Assembly (NCBI GenBank): GCA_032821775.1
Contig: JAVLRN010000012.1
Location: forward strand, 1,922,001 to 1,986,000
Source of the DNA: Sanguinoderma infundibulare
Taxonomy: Eukaryota > Basidiomycota > Agaricomycetes > Polyporales > Polyporaceae
Direction of reading: 5' to 3'
Length of the DNA: 64,000 bases
The notes beneath the pieces are model-generated. The model made no database searches and was not told where the DNA came from. It worked only from the letters and a program-made list of their open reading frames with translations. Positions 46,247-59,011 of the stretch are shown here, one piece after another. Position 1 is the first letter of the stretch. Each line of letters opens with the position of its first letter. The position numbers and the translations under genes are program-made.

Positions 46247-49200
46247 TCAGTGCGAGGGAGGGAGATCGTGGTGGGGGATGTCCTGGGCCTCCCGGTCGGT
46301 CATCGCCATCGGCGACATGACGGGTGACGACAGCCTGAGCGTGTCCATGGCCAACCCGAGCGGGTCGTTGCTCGCCGCGGCGTACGCCTGCGCCTGCTGC
46401 TGCGGGTTCAGGTAGTTGCCGAAGAACACCTCAGGACTCGTGCACGCCGAGACGGCGCGGCGCATGCCCGTCGAGAGGTACGTCAGGCCCACCTGGTACG
46501 CGGCTGGGAAGGGCATCAGATCAGACAGGGGTTCTCGGATGGGAAGCCAGGAAGCAGCGAAGGGACGCACCGTTCATCCATCCGAAGCCCTCCCTAGGAA
46601 CCATCTTGAAGTCGACGCCTTGGTTGCCGTACTCGGCGTCGACGAGGTGGGAGAGCTTGACGGCATCGAACTTCTCGGGCACCACGCCGTTGAAATCGAC
46701 GAACGCTGTCGTCATCCTATATCGGGGGAGAACATCAGCATGGGACAGGAGCAGATACGACGGAACCAAGGCAGGCATACATGTACAACCACCGGTACGC
46801 CAATCGCTGGGCGTCCTCGAGGTATCCGTATCGTTCGAGGCCGACCCAAGTCATGATCTGGTGAGGGGGCCTATCGGACGATAGTCAGCAACATGCATCA
46901 GCACATCAACAAAAAAAGGAACACTGACCAAGCATAACTAGAAGGAATCACACGCGTCAGCCCACGAACACGAAGCCATCATGCAACTGTACTCACGGGT
47001 AGTCCCACTGACGATTCGGCCGGTCAAGCGAGATCTTGCCACGCGACTCCTCCGTACCCGACGCCAGGCCGCCGAGCACCTCGAACTTCTTCAACGACTG
47101 AGAACTGCACAGCACGCCAAGTCAGCATCCATCCACGCGAACCCAATCACCCCCATTCAATCGGCTCGGCAAACAAACGAAACGAAGCACGCACATCAGT
47201 TTCCAGCACTGCTCCTCGCTCGCGCAGCCCGCCCAGAGCGTCCAGAACGCGGTCACGCTCTCGTACAGGCTCTGCTTCTCCTGCACGGTGTCGTAGTCAA
47301 AGAACAGCGCCTTGCTCTCGTTCCAGCAGTATTTGTCGATGATCCCCTTCCGCCACTCGGCCCGCGCGAACCACTCCTCGCTCCGCTGCTGCCGGCTCCT
47401 GCTCCGTTCCCACCTCCCCTTGTCCGCGTACGCCTCGACGCTCGGCGGGAACGGCGCGAGCGCAAAGTCCTCGTCCAGCTCGAGCTCGTCGTCGAACACC
47501 TCCCGAATCGCCGTCCCGATGTCGACCTCGTACTTGTACAGCAACGCCTGGAGGTCGATCGTGCCCAGGTTCGCGCACCGCTTCTCGAACCGGTACGTGG
47601 TGTCGTGCCCCGACTCGCGCACGGCGCGGTCGTGCAAGAAGTACTCGTCTAGCTCGGGCTCCTTGAGCACCCCGGCGTTGTACTTCTCGCTGAACTCGAG
47701 GACCGAAAGCCCGTGCTTAGCCGCGTACGGCTCGAGGATGTGCGTGAAGTGCGTCGCCTCCGTCTCTGGGGGTATGCCGAGCCCATCCGGGCGGAAGCGC
47801 GAGAGGCCCGTCTTGGGGTCCATGCGCGGCTCGGCGACCCAGACGGTGTGATACTCCTTGATGGCGGCCTGGATGGCGCGCTTGAGCCAGGCGCGGTTCT
47901 CGTCCATGTCGGAGCGATCGAGCTGGTTGTAGATCTGGAGCGCCATGTCGGTCAGGAACGGTGGTTGGGCGCGGCAGAGATAGTACGATCGAGAGCCGTT
48001 GAGGATCTTGCCGTAGTGCTTGATCTCAAAGATGAAGTGATCGACCATTCCCTTGGCCATGTTGACGTATCCGTCGACGAGTAAGCCAAGGGATATGAAG
48101 TACGAGTCCCAGTTGTAGAGCTGTTACGAGATCAGTATCGTCCAACTGACGAAGATGCAACGGGACTGACCTCATTAAACCGAGCGCCGGGGACGATGAA
48201 AGGTACGCCTTTCAGAGTCTTACCACCCTTTTCAGAGACTTCGTGCATCGCAAGCGCGAGAATTCCTGGCTTGTTGTTCAAGCTCTTGACGAAGATCGGG
48301 TCGTCCGGCTTGGGCGGCAGGACTTGCACGTCCAAGTTGAGATGAGGTTTCTCCCGCGCAACCTTCCTGTAGTACTCTGCCATGGCGGGCTCGCCGTGAG
48401 GCACATATATGCGCGGGTTTATGCGTCCAGTACGGTTCTTGGGGTCTGCGCAGATGATTTCGAGCCCATCGCCGTCAATTCGACGAGTGAGGGAGTTCCA
48501 GAATGAGTACTTGATCATTCGCGACAGGCGGTCAACAGGGTTTTCGGTGAGACGGGCTTCATCGAGGACAATACGTTTCCTGCCGTGGTCGCGGGCCAGA
48601 GCAAGCTCTTGCAGCAGGTTGGAGAGCATGTACGTGCCCTACATCATCGTGTCAGCACATCATCCCACTGGCGTTACTCCGGACACGTCACAAACTAGTC
48701 TAGGAACGACGCGCTGCGCTGAGTTCCAACGGACATCTCAACAAGAAAGTCAATCTCTATTGACGCGTCAATCACATCGAGATTGGCATCCCCAGAGCGC
48801 AGCGCGGCGTAGCGCACATTTGATCATCACACAATCTGCCGCACGTTCCGAGTGGCCTGTTTGGCGGCGCAAATGGTCCAAGACGCACGGGCGCACCCCC
48901 TGGTGCACGCTGACGAAGGCGGCGTATGCGGCCGCGCCGGAATTGAGGGAAAGAACTTACTCGGATGTCAAAGCTCTTGAAACCATTGCTGGTCGCGGTG
49001 CCCAGGGCCATCATCTTCGGACCGGCGTCCGTGACGGAGATTTGGAAGTCGCCGTCAGTGTCCTCCTGCTCGAGGACGACGCGGATGGTCTCCTCGACGT
49101 CGATGAGGAAACGGCGGGGGGCGGAGCCCTTCTCGTCGTGGGACATGCGGCGGGCGCGATGGTGGTTGGCATCCTCGAATGCGGGGGGCCGCTTGGGGTT

Positions 49201-49416
49201 GTAGCCGTGGGCGAAGGACTTAAAGGGGAAGCAAGCGGTGAGTCAGTCAAGGCGAACAAGGGTGAGGTAGAAAAACGAGTGGCCCACCTGGCTATACGTC
49301 CGACCACGGCTGAAACGCTCCTCGCCACCGTAGTAGGTGCTGGCATCCGTGTGGATGGGGCCATGGTGCTCGTCGATGAAGTTCACGCCGGTGGGGTGGG
49401 CGAGGGCGGGCGCCAT
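46247..49416 (-). CDS. NTH1: Neutral trehalase (GH37)
   Basis: Neutral trehalase is a cytosolic enzyme that splits trehalose into two glucose molecules during recovery from stress and spore germination. The start at 49416 opens [24 protein letters not shown]-type site RARRMSHDE lies in the N-terminal tail, and a calcium-binding loop [16 protein letters not shown] follows; both are regulatory hallmarks of the neutral rather than the acid enzyme. The catalytic domain has [18 protein letters not shown] (signature 1, split by an intron), [32 protein letters not shown] and RQWDYP...AWPPHQ (signature 2, split by an intron). The GFGWMN...AYQVGL block follows, and the tail ends [11 protein letters not shown] (stop 46247). 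About ten exons and roughly 750 aa, normal for the family. Confidence 0.93.
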
Positions 49417-49936
49417 TGTGTGGGTATAATGTAGAAAATGGTATGGATGGTAGAGAACGAGAATCCGGGAGGCGGGGCGTCGAGACAAAGGGCGGAGGCA
49501 GTCGGTGTTGTGTGTATCAAGGCCGGCGAGGGCGATGGTGGAGGAAGACAAGAGGGAAGCTGGTCACCGCTCGATGGTGCACCGAGTCGACTTGCCGGAG
49601 CGCGCGCGCCGGGGAGCCGACAAGAAGCTCTTTCAGACGTCAGGCACTGTTGCTCGCGCTCGAGTGCTCCCTAAGGACTACTCTGCTCTCCTCTGCTCTC
49701 CTCGATGCCTCGAGCCCGTCTGCGGCGGCGGCGGCGGAAAACAGGAGCCAAGCTGTGGCCAGCGCGGCTCTTATGTCGCCGTGAACGATTACCCCGCGTC
49801 GCTCAGCTGACCATCGACGCCGTTACGGCAGTCCCTTCCCCACCCCGCTTCCCCGCACTCCATGGGGCGCCCCTCCCCGCCTCGCACGACCACGATCTAT
49901 TTCCCAAGAAGCTGACAAGTCGCCAGCACGTTGCAG
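49417..49936. other. trehalase upstream region, 520 bp
   Basis: No recognised gene. The open plus-strand frames between 49416 and 49810 overlap each other and look non-coding. Confidence 0.4.
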
Positions 49937-50390
49937 TCAATAACCGCCTCCTCCGAGCTGCCATCGTCCGCGGCTTCCCCACACAGACGCCCCTCCAATC
50001 GACTTTTCGGGCGTGTCGTTCCACCACCTCGCCAGAGCCTTCCACGCTGATTCACCTCCGGCCATCCAGCTTCTCAGGCTGTGCGCAAATGCCTCATCCA
50101 GCCATGCGTCGCGCGTGTCAAACACAAGGAACATGGCCAAGATCCGGTCTCTCTTTCCGTTCGTGACAAATCTGCGGCAGGACAGCCGGTGCGCCCCTTA
50201 CCTCTGTAACCCCGGCCTGCTGTGTCGATATCTCACCCTTCTCTAGATAGATCTCTCCTTCTCCCGTGGGCGTAATGCGGACTCCGTGATTATGCTCCGG
50301 GGGCGCGCTTGCCACTCCAGATGCTGGCCACATGAACAGGTACGTCCCACATAATCTGCACCATCTCCGTAATCTGTGGCGGCCATGGCG
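49937..50390 (-). CDS. hypothetical, structure unresolved
   Basis: A coding-like last exon reads RFVTNGKRDRILAMFLVFDT, RDAWLDEAFAHSLRSWMAGG and KALARWWNDTPEKSIGG, ending in TGA at 49937-49939. Upstream, RITPTGEGEIYLEKGEISTQ and MTILIAMAATDYGDGADYVG are open in different frames and might be earlier exons, but the candidate introns between them are too short or have the wrong phase. No ATG could be confirmed. The protein is Trp-rich at its C-terminus. No family was recognised. Confidence 0.3.
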
Positions 50391-52498
50391 ATTAAAATTG
50401 TCATGTAATACATACGTATTCCGCGCGTCCGGATGGTTTTGCTCGGAGCGCTGGAGACAAGTCTCACGTTTAGCATGTCTGCTCAAGAAGACATCGGCCC
50501 ATCGACATCATATGTATCTGGCTGCCTCCTGTTCTAACGCTCTCCGCCGTGAATTTAATCAGGCCAGTCAGTGCTGTAGAACTGTGTCGAATCTACTTGA
50601 ACAGCGCACCTGAGACCGGCCGTCGCCGACATGGGCGCGGCGAATACAGCTCTCACTTCTGTCACCCATCGTTATCACCATCGTTGACCTTTACAGTATC
50701 AACAGCGGTTGTACTGCAAAAGCCGATGAACAATCCATTTTCGTCAACGTATGAATCTTCGGCTCCAGGAAGCATATCGTATAATGCACTGGAAGCCGAA
50801 GGAGCGCGGGGAACGTTGGTTTTTTTTCGGACAGGCGGGCTCTTAGCGTGCTTGTAGCGGGCTACGTAGCCGCTACAGAGCCTTGCTCGCTCGAAGGCTG
50901 CCAGGCTGAAAAACTTATGTTCCGCGAGCAGGAGTTAAATATCACCTACAAGGCATATTGCCAATCCCTCTTGTCCTGTCAGTGCGAGAAGGTGGAGAAC
51001 GTATTTGATGTACGGAGTTTTTGAGAAAGTGGACTTGCCGTTGGATGTCCAACAAGGCTTGATCAGTACCTCTGCTTCCCCGTTCAGTTTCGAGTGCCTG
51101 ATCATACTTGCTTACGTGGTAGAGACTCCACCGGAGGTCCGTATTTTTTCTACAAAAATGGTGTCTCAGCATTCGGTGCTATGCCACTCGAAGTTTTGTA
51201 CGCCCTGTTCTCGGGTCGCAAGCGTAGAAAGGTGTGACATGGCCGCTGCATGACCGTGCCAGGAAGAATTTTCGGCATTTTGGACGTTCCATGTGCAAGC
51301 CTGAAGTTGGTTTCTAATCAGTCCTTGGGATCTTGAGATGGCTCCGAAATGAAGCGATCCCCGGCCAACAATCATGCATGGCGACCGTCCCGCTCAGTCG
51401 CAGCCGAACAAGTGTTCCCCTTGATTGTCGTTTTCGATACCTCTCTGGGACCTTGCTGGGACCGCCGAACACGTTGCATTATCATGCTGCAGGCGGCAAC
51501 TCATTGCCTTGAAGTCTAGGCTGCCGGCAGACTTGCCGATGTTGGTCGGAACACGAGCCTAATTGCTTCGATCTGCGAGAAGTCTCACACCTGCGGACGC
51601 GGCCGCGTTCCGATTGCGATATTTTGTTGTCGAAATATGCGATCGCTGCTTTGTGCCCGCGCTCGCCCTTTGCCCATCTGTTGCCTCATTCGAGGATGTG
51701 CGACGGGAGCGGCGCCTTTGCCTGCAAACCTAGTCGACGGTTAACCTCGTGCATGTTCTCGGTACGTACTATCTTATCTTGACGTCAAGACCAGGCCGCA
51801 CGTTCCCCAATCATGCCGACATCGGGCCAGGTAAAGTTGGTGCCGGAAGCGGCGATTATCTGCATTGGCGGTGGCTAAGCAGCCCGTTTGCCGGATTGCC
51901 CAAGTCGAAACTTCCGGCAGCGAGTCATACGTCGGGCACCTATTCGCCTGACGTCAAAGGGGCTCCGAGCCTCGTTGCGGGACTTGGTGGACGCTGGGGA
52001 CATGGCCAGTGGTTAAATTTCCGCGTTGGTCACGAAGTTATGACGTTGGGAGCGGGGGTGGAAGGGTTCTGGACGAGATTAGCTATAGAGTTGGATTATG
52101 TATTTTGTACATACGCCCGGGAGGCCGGGGGAGGCATCGCGATTGATGTGGGAGACGGGCGGGTCGGCGGGCGGAAGTCTGAGAGTAATGTGCGGAAGCG
52201 AGAGCCAGGGTCGCCAAGTCGAATTTCCGAAGAGGGCGAATTTGCCGCGGGCTGGTCTTCGCGGCCACGGGCTCAGATGGAGCCCAAGATGGGGGAGAGA
52301 TGTCGATGGCCCCATGCCTCACCGCACCTGTCCGGTGGCCCTCGCAGCCAGCCCGTGCGACCCGTCCGGCGCGTGCAGGACGGAAATATACCGTTCCTCG
52401 TCGCTTAGCGCGATGTGCTCCTTCCCAAGAGCCCCCACCACCTCGTCGTCTGTGCGGTCCACGCCAGCGAACAGCCCCAGAGGACCCCCAGCCGCGCG
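50391..52498. other. 2.1 kb without a recognised gene
   Basis: This is the longest quiet stretch in the window. The longest frame (plus, 51749-52408) reads like translated non-coding DNA and overlaps the ABC transporter 5' flank. No tRNA, LTR, terminal inverted repeat or tandem repeat was noticed. The right end must contain the ABC transporter promoter. Confidence 0.4.
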
Positions 52499-55400
52499 AT
52501 GAGCTCGAGCATGAGCATGGTGACACAGGTCCCGTTGGCCCTTCTGGCCCCCTCCCTGTCCTCCGTCTCCGCCTCCACCCCCGCCAGTTTCTCCGTGCCG
52601 CTGCCAGCCCAACACAACCCCGCCGACGGGCCTCTGTTCAGCACCCCGGACCTTGACCGCCTCCTCACGACCGTCCTCCCGGCCAGCGCAGCCCTCCTCG
52701 CCCTCGCCTACGAGCTCCTCTCCCGCGTGCGGTACCCAAAGGCCGTCCAGAACACGGCCTTTAGGCTCGCGCGGCCGTTCCGCAACTTCTTCACCCTCGC
52801 CGACGTCGAGGCGCCCGTACTGTGCCCGCTCCACCGTGCGCCGTGGAAGGCGCGCGTGCTCGCCGTCGGCTCGGCCGCGCAGAGCGTCGGCTGGCTCGCC
52901 GTGCTCGCGTACAGGCAGGAGGCCGCCGACGTGCAGGACGACAAGTACTGGGAGGGCAGCGTGCGCGCCGGGGTCGCGTTTTTGGCATGGGTGCGTGTGT
53001 TTTGTTGGGCTCCGACGCGCGCTCCGAGAGGGATTAACAGTGTGTGCTGATGATGATGGCTCTGGCGGCGGCGGCGGCCTCCTGAACGTATTGGTATTGC
53101 AGACGTTCGCACTCACGCGCGTGCTCGTCAGGCCGCCGGTGACGCCGCCGTACTTGCTCCTGTGCTTTTACGTGACGTGCGGCGTCGCGGCGTGTTACGA
53201 GCTCGTGTTCGACGTGTTTCGGGATGGGGCAGTACGGTATGGTGCTCTCGGACTCGGCGCGGTGCAGCTATGCGTGCTCGGCGGGCTCATTTGGGTTGCG
53301 GGCACGTACCCTCTGGGAGAGTACTGGCCAGGTCCGAACGTCGCGAGGCCGTCTGTGGTGAGTTTCCTTTCTTCGTTGCGCATACAGTCGCGGCCGAACT
53401 CACGAGTGCCCTACTCCCACACAAAAGCCGCCCTCGAACGACTTCACAATGCCGGAGGACAGCGTGGACCTCTGGAGCTGGTCGACGTTTTCGTTTGTCG
53501 AGCCGCTCTTCAAGGTCTCGAACGCGCGAACGGTGAACGACTCCGACGTCTGGGCCTTGTCGCCATTCTTTACCCACAAAAATATCTTCCGGAAGTATCT
53601 GCAATACGTCTCGGAGTAAGCGACTCCACCCCCTGCACCTCGCCCTGGCAGCTGACTGGCTATATGCACGCAGGCATCCGACGCACTCTCTTTTACGCTA
53701 CCTAATCGTCTCTAATTCGCTCGATCTAATTCTCGACATACTTTTGGAAACGTGGAGTGCTGTAATTGGTGAGCTGTCCTCGTGTTGCGTCCGTTGAGGG
53801 CGTATCTCACGCACGTTTCAAGGTTATGTCCCCCCATATGCTCTGCAACGCATTCTGCAGGCCCTTTCCGACCCTTCCCCGCACGCCAAGAACACGGCGT
53901 ATTTTTTCGCGGCCATCGCCTTCTTGGCCAATCTCTCGTTTGCGCAAGTGGATGTGAACAAGGGTTGGTTCACGCGGCGATGTTATGAGCGCACGAGGGG
54001 ACAATTATTCTGCGCGCTCCATTACAAGTGCGCCCCGGGGTTTTTTGATCGGACTCGCGGTGCTAATGGTTTCCTCCTTCGCAGGACACTGAAGAGGCGT
54101 GATGTCAACGGTAACAGTGCCGGCAAGGACGATGACCCCCTCCTCGAGAAAGAAGACGAAGGCAACGCGGATCTTGGCAAAATCGTCAACCTCATGCAGT
54201 CAGTCCGGCCAGCGGGGTGTGGCGCCCCAGTCGGAACACTAACCTAGTTCAATTCAAACAGGGGGGACGCGTACGCGGTAGCTCACCGCTTCTGGCAGTT
54301 TGCTGGATTCTTTCTGGCCCCCGTCCGCCTGGCCATCGCGTTGCTGTATCTCTACAGGTCAGTACGCTAGAAGGCCTTCGCCCTCATATCGATCTGACCA
54401 CGCGACCTTCAGAGTTCTCGGATGGAGCGCCTTCACCGCAGTCGCGGTGACGGTCGTGGTGTACCTGCTGAACTACCCGCTGGCAAAGTACGACGTCTAC
54501 GTGCGTGGTTGCATCGCTGGTTCTCCGCGATGGCATGATTGGGACTCAAACGTTGAGCGAGGATAGCTGATGCGCCAGAGCTGGAAGGCGGCGGACCGGA
54601 GGATGAACACGGTCAACGAGCTCTTCCAGAACATTCGCTTCCTGAAGGTCTACGGATGGGGTACGCTCCATGCTTTCTCCGCGCTTCCACGATTACCGGT
54701 TTGGTTGAATCTGGTTGTCAGAGTTCCGATGGAGCGAGCGCGTCAGGCAGACGCGGGAGTCGGAGCTGAAGTGGCGCGTCAAGGCGAACATCGTCGACAC
54801 GTTCATCTCGTTCATGTGGAGCTGGATGCCGTCCGGCACCGCGCTCGCGACTTTCGTGTGCTACACCGTCGTCGCGGGCAAGCCGCTCACTGTCGCGACC
54901 GCGTTCACCGCCATCGCGCTGTTCTCGTACCTTCAGGGCCCGATGGTAGAGCTTCCCGATCAAGTTTTCGCTATGTTGCATGGTCCGTACTTCTTACTGT
55001 CCAGCTTGGTGTATGCTGACGAACGTTTGTTTCAGCGTACGTCAGTATGCAACGTATCGAGAAGTTCCTCAACGAGGAAGAGGTCCCGGACTGGGCCTCA
55101 TCGTTAAAGAGGAATGCTCAGCCTGCGTCGTCCAATGATGTGGAGATCGGGTTCGAGAACGCGTCGTTCGAATGGGATATTGCAGATAAGGACACACTTT
55201 CAAGGTTCACGCTGGGACCTTTAGACATCCGGTTTCCTCCTGGCAAACTCTCCCTGGTGAGCGGTCCGACTGGCTCCGGAAAGTCGGCGTTGCTTGTTGC
55301 CATGTTGGGAGGTATGCAGACCCGGCTCTCGTCACAATCATTATTTATGCCGCCGACACTAACGAGATGCCATGTCACAGAAATGCATTGTACATCAGGT

Positions 55401-58400
55401 CGAGTGATACTGAACAAGGCAGGCCATCAAGTTGCCTATTGCGCGCAGAATCCTTGGCTAGAGCACGCCACCATCCGAGAAAACATCATCTTCGGAGCAG
55501 GGTACGGATACGACGAGGCTCGATACCAAGCTGTTGTGGATGCGTGCGCTCTGGCGAAAGACTTTGAGATATTCCCTGCAGGGGACATGACGGGTTTGTC
55601 GCTAACCCTATCCGTGGCTAACAAATTGCTGATTCCGGCGTGTCAGAAATTGGCGAGAAGGGCATTACCCTTTCTGGGGGCCAACGGGCTCGGATCGCCC
55701 TCGCGCGCGCGCTGTACTCTCCCGCGAAGGTGAGCCATACCACTAAAGGAATGTTATGACAGACACTGATAGATTCACACACAGGTTATTCTGCTCGATG
55801 ACCCGTACGTCATGTTTCTAGAATTAGAGCGGTCACGCTAACGCTTTCCAGGCTCGCTGCAGTCGACTTGCACACAGCCACCCACCTCGTCAGGAAGGCC
55901 CTCTCCGGGGATCTCGCGCGCGGCCGCACCGTCGTCCTCGTCACGCACCACATCAGCCTGTGCCTTCCGATCGCGGCATACCTCGTCGAGCTCTCGTCGG
56001 GCGCGGCGATACGCAGCGGCTTGACCTCGGAGTTACGCGAGCGTGGGGAGCTGGAGAAGCTCGTCGAGGCCGAGGATACAGTGGCAGAAGATCGCACGGA
56101 AGAGGAGGCTTCCGCGACGGACGTGGAAAACGAAGCAGATGTCGCCGAGCCACCCACAAACGGTAATGGCAAGGGTGTGGGCAAAGGCAATGGGAAGCCC
56201 CAGGACCTCGACGCTGGTAAACTCATCGATGAGGAGACGCGCGCCGAGGGCCGTGTGTCGTTCCGCACGTATTGGACGTACATCAAGGCGGCAGGGGTCG
56301 TGTGCTGGATCTTCACGTTCGCTTTCATGCTTTTCATCCGGTTCATCAACGTTGCCTTCCAGGTGGGTGTCGCCGTTCGCGAATGAAAAACGACACAACT
56401 TATTCGCTTGCAGTTCTTCGTAGCAAAATGGGGCGAGGCTTATGAACACGGCCCATCGTCTGAATTGGGTGCTCAAGTACAGGGCGTGCTGGATGGCCTG
56501 CCTCCGCCTGACGAAGATGTTTGGCCTTGGCTTATGATCTATCTCTACATTTCCATCGCCGGCGCGCTCTCTTCCTTATGCTACATCTCGCTCGGGTACT
56601 ATGCCAGCCTGCAAGCCTCTCGGTCTCTCTTCACGTCCATGCTGCGGCGTCTGTCTCGCGCGCCCTCTCGCTTCTTTGACATCACGCCCATCGGACGCAT
56701 CCTCAACCGCTTCACCGCCGACATCAACACTGTCGACTACTCTCTCCAGGGCTCCGGCCGTTCTGCGCTGTCCGGCATGCTGAACTTCGTCATCTCGTTC
56801 TCGGTCATTATTTCCGTCGTGCCTTCCTTCGCTCCCTTCGCCATCTTCATCGCCTGGCTCTATATTCGTCTGGCTCCTTCATACGTCCGCGCCTCCCGTG
56901 ACCTCCGCCGATTGGAGTCTGTGTCGTTGTCCCCGGCGTTCGCCGGGTTCGATGAACTGCTGAGAGGCCTGCCGCACGTCCGGGCGTTCGGTATGGAGGA
57001 GCGGTACCAGGACAGGTTCTACCAGAGGGTGGATAAGTTCCAGTCGTTCGACCATGTCTATGTTCGTCTGTCCTCAATACATGCCTTTCGTGACCTGCTT
57101 GAACTGACGCGACGCGGTAGTGGCTGATTGCTGGGTGGCTGAACTGGCGATATGACTGTTCGTATACGTGCGTTTATGGGGGATTACAGTCGCATGAACT
57201 GACATGGTGTGCAGGCTTGGGATCCGTCGTCGTGTTCATGACGACGTTGTTCGCCCTAGGAAGCTCCGTCTCTCCCGGATGGGCTGCTGTGGTGATCGTC
57301 CAGGCCGGAATCTTTGCCGACGCCTCGCGACAACTCGTCAGGTGCGAAGCCTCCCTTCTTGGACCTCCTGCGAATGCGCTGACGTCGTGATCACCACAGG
57401 GTACTCGCCCAAGTGGAACTTGACTTCAACTCAGTCGAGCGTATCGTGGAGTATCTCGAAGTGCCGCAAGAAGCTCCCGCGATCGTTCAGGAGAAACGGC
57501 CGCCCGCGGCGTGGCCGTTGAACAGCGGGGAGCTTGTCGTGCAGGACCTCGTCGTCAAGTATGCGCCGCACCTTCCCGCAGTTCTCAAGCGTCTGTCTTT
57601 CTACGTCAAGCCGGCGGAGAAGATTGGAATCGTGAGTCGGCCCGACTGCGATCGGAACAAGGGCCGGGTTGACGGTTTTCCACTCAGGTTGGAAGAACTG
57701 GGTCAGGGAAGTCCACTCTGGCGATGTCGCTCCTGAGAATTGTTGAGCCGAGCGGCGGCCATATCATGTAAGCGCAGATTGTATCCTCTGCTGGTTGCAG
57801 GTCTGACGACAGTCTACACCAGCATCGACGGTATTGATATCACTACCATTGGACTGGAAGACTTGAGAAGCCGGATCGTACGTGGGGCTGCTGGTTGTTC
57901 TGGGGCTATGATTGATCGACATTGGAATGTTGTTTTGCACAGACCATCATCAGCCAGGACGTTTCGCTCTTCTCTGGCACGCTGCGAAGCAACTTGGACC
58001 CCTTCAACGAGCACACCGACCAGGAATGCTGGGACGTCCTCGAGCGCTGTCACCTCACGACGATCCTCAAGGGCTCTCTCCAGCGAACGCAAGAGTCGCA
58101 CGAGATCAGCCTGGACATGCCCATCAGCCAGTCCGGGTCCCTCAGTGCAGGAGAACGCCAGCTGGTTGCGATGGCCCGTGCAATCCTTCGGCGCAGCAAC
58201 GTCGTGATCCTCGACGAGGCGACGTCGCAGATCGATTCGGACCTCGACGATCAGGTCAGCACTCTCCATTCCTCCTTTGCGTCCTTCTCCCGCACTGGCT
58301 CATTGCCTTGCAGATACAACGGACCATCCGAGAGGAGTTCGCGGGTGCGATCGTGATCACCATCGCCCACCGCCTCAAGACCGTGTTGGACTACGATCGC

Positions 58401-58541
58401 ATCATGGTCCTTAGTGCCGGGGAGATCATCGAGTTCGACTCGCCCGCTGCGCTGCTACGCAGGCCGGGGAGTTCGTTCCGAGACATGTGCAGGGCCAGCA
58501 CCGATAGGAGGGTGTACCAGGCCGCGTCGGAGGCTCTTTGA
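52499..58541 (+). CDS. ABCC/MRP-type ABC transporter (full length)
   Basis: This is an ATP-driven exporter of conjugates or drugs in the plasma or vacuolar membrane, related to fungal MRP/Yor1-like pumps. ATG 52499. An N-terminal membrane domain comes first, then the linker EDSVDLWSWSTFSFVEPLFK that opens TMD1 of this class. NBD1 has Walker A GPTGSGKS, signature LSGGQRARIALARAL and Walker B VILLDDPLAAVD (Asp at the usual catalytic-Glu position, as typical for ABCC NBD1). TMD2 follows an Asn/Gly/Lys-rich linker and includes FDITPIGRILNRFTADIN. NBD2 has Walker A GRTGSGKST (just after an intron), Q-loop ISQDVSLFSG, signature SLSAGERQLVAMARAIL, Walker B VVILDEATSQID and H-loop ITIAHRLKT. The stop is at 58539-58541. 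More than 15 short introns, each keeping phase where tested, leave no sign of decay. The substrate cannot be inferred. Confidence 0.92.
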
Positions 58542-59011
58542 GCATCGATGGATTGGATTGCCTAGAGCCATCCAAAAAGTATCTTTACACACCTTGATGT
58601 ATCTGTAGCCTCCCACATTGGTTTTGACTTAGGTTACATTTGGTTTATTATATTCGGAAGGACCGTCATAGGTTCGCGCTGTTATTATCGTACATAGTGT
58701 CATTGCCATCGCCATGTTCTTCGTTCACGATTTCGTCCACTGATGGTTGACCATTTGTATTTCCTATGTGGCCCGCCGAGGCAGCTGGTATATGGACGTT
58801 GGAACGTTGTGATGCGCGCGGAGTGCTGTAGGACGGGCGGTGCGAGTGTTGTAATATAGCAGCGGCTGTGCCGCCTGCCAATGGCGCGTGGATGTCAGTG
58901 TCAAACATCTCTACTTTAGGCCCATCATGCACGCCTCCCACCATCCCAACGTTGTCCCGCTCAGATACCCTCCCATCTGCCCTTGGACGATATTCCGCCG
59001 AAGCAACGAGG
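58542..59011. other. intergenic / 5' flank, 470 bp
   Basis: 3' end of the ABC transporter and upstream region of the next gene. An ATG at 58892 in frame with the next gene lies here and could be its true start. Confidence 0.4.

Noticed and set aside
47253..47578. Arg/Gly-rich frames within trehalase
   Set aside because: Alternate frames of the trehalase catalytic exon.
51749..52408. 219-codon plus-strand frame before the ABC transporter
   Set aside because: The sequence reads like non-coding DNA, has no homology signal and overlaps the probable promoter.
52319..53116. 265-codon minus-strand frame
   Set aside because: It is antisense to the ABC transporter N-terminus, rich in Arg/Gly/Glu from GC-biased codons, and has no splice or domain support.
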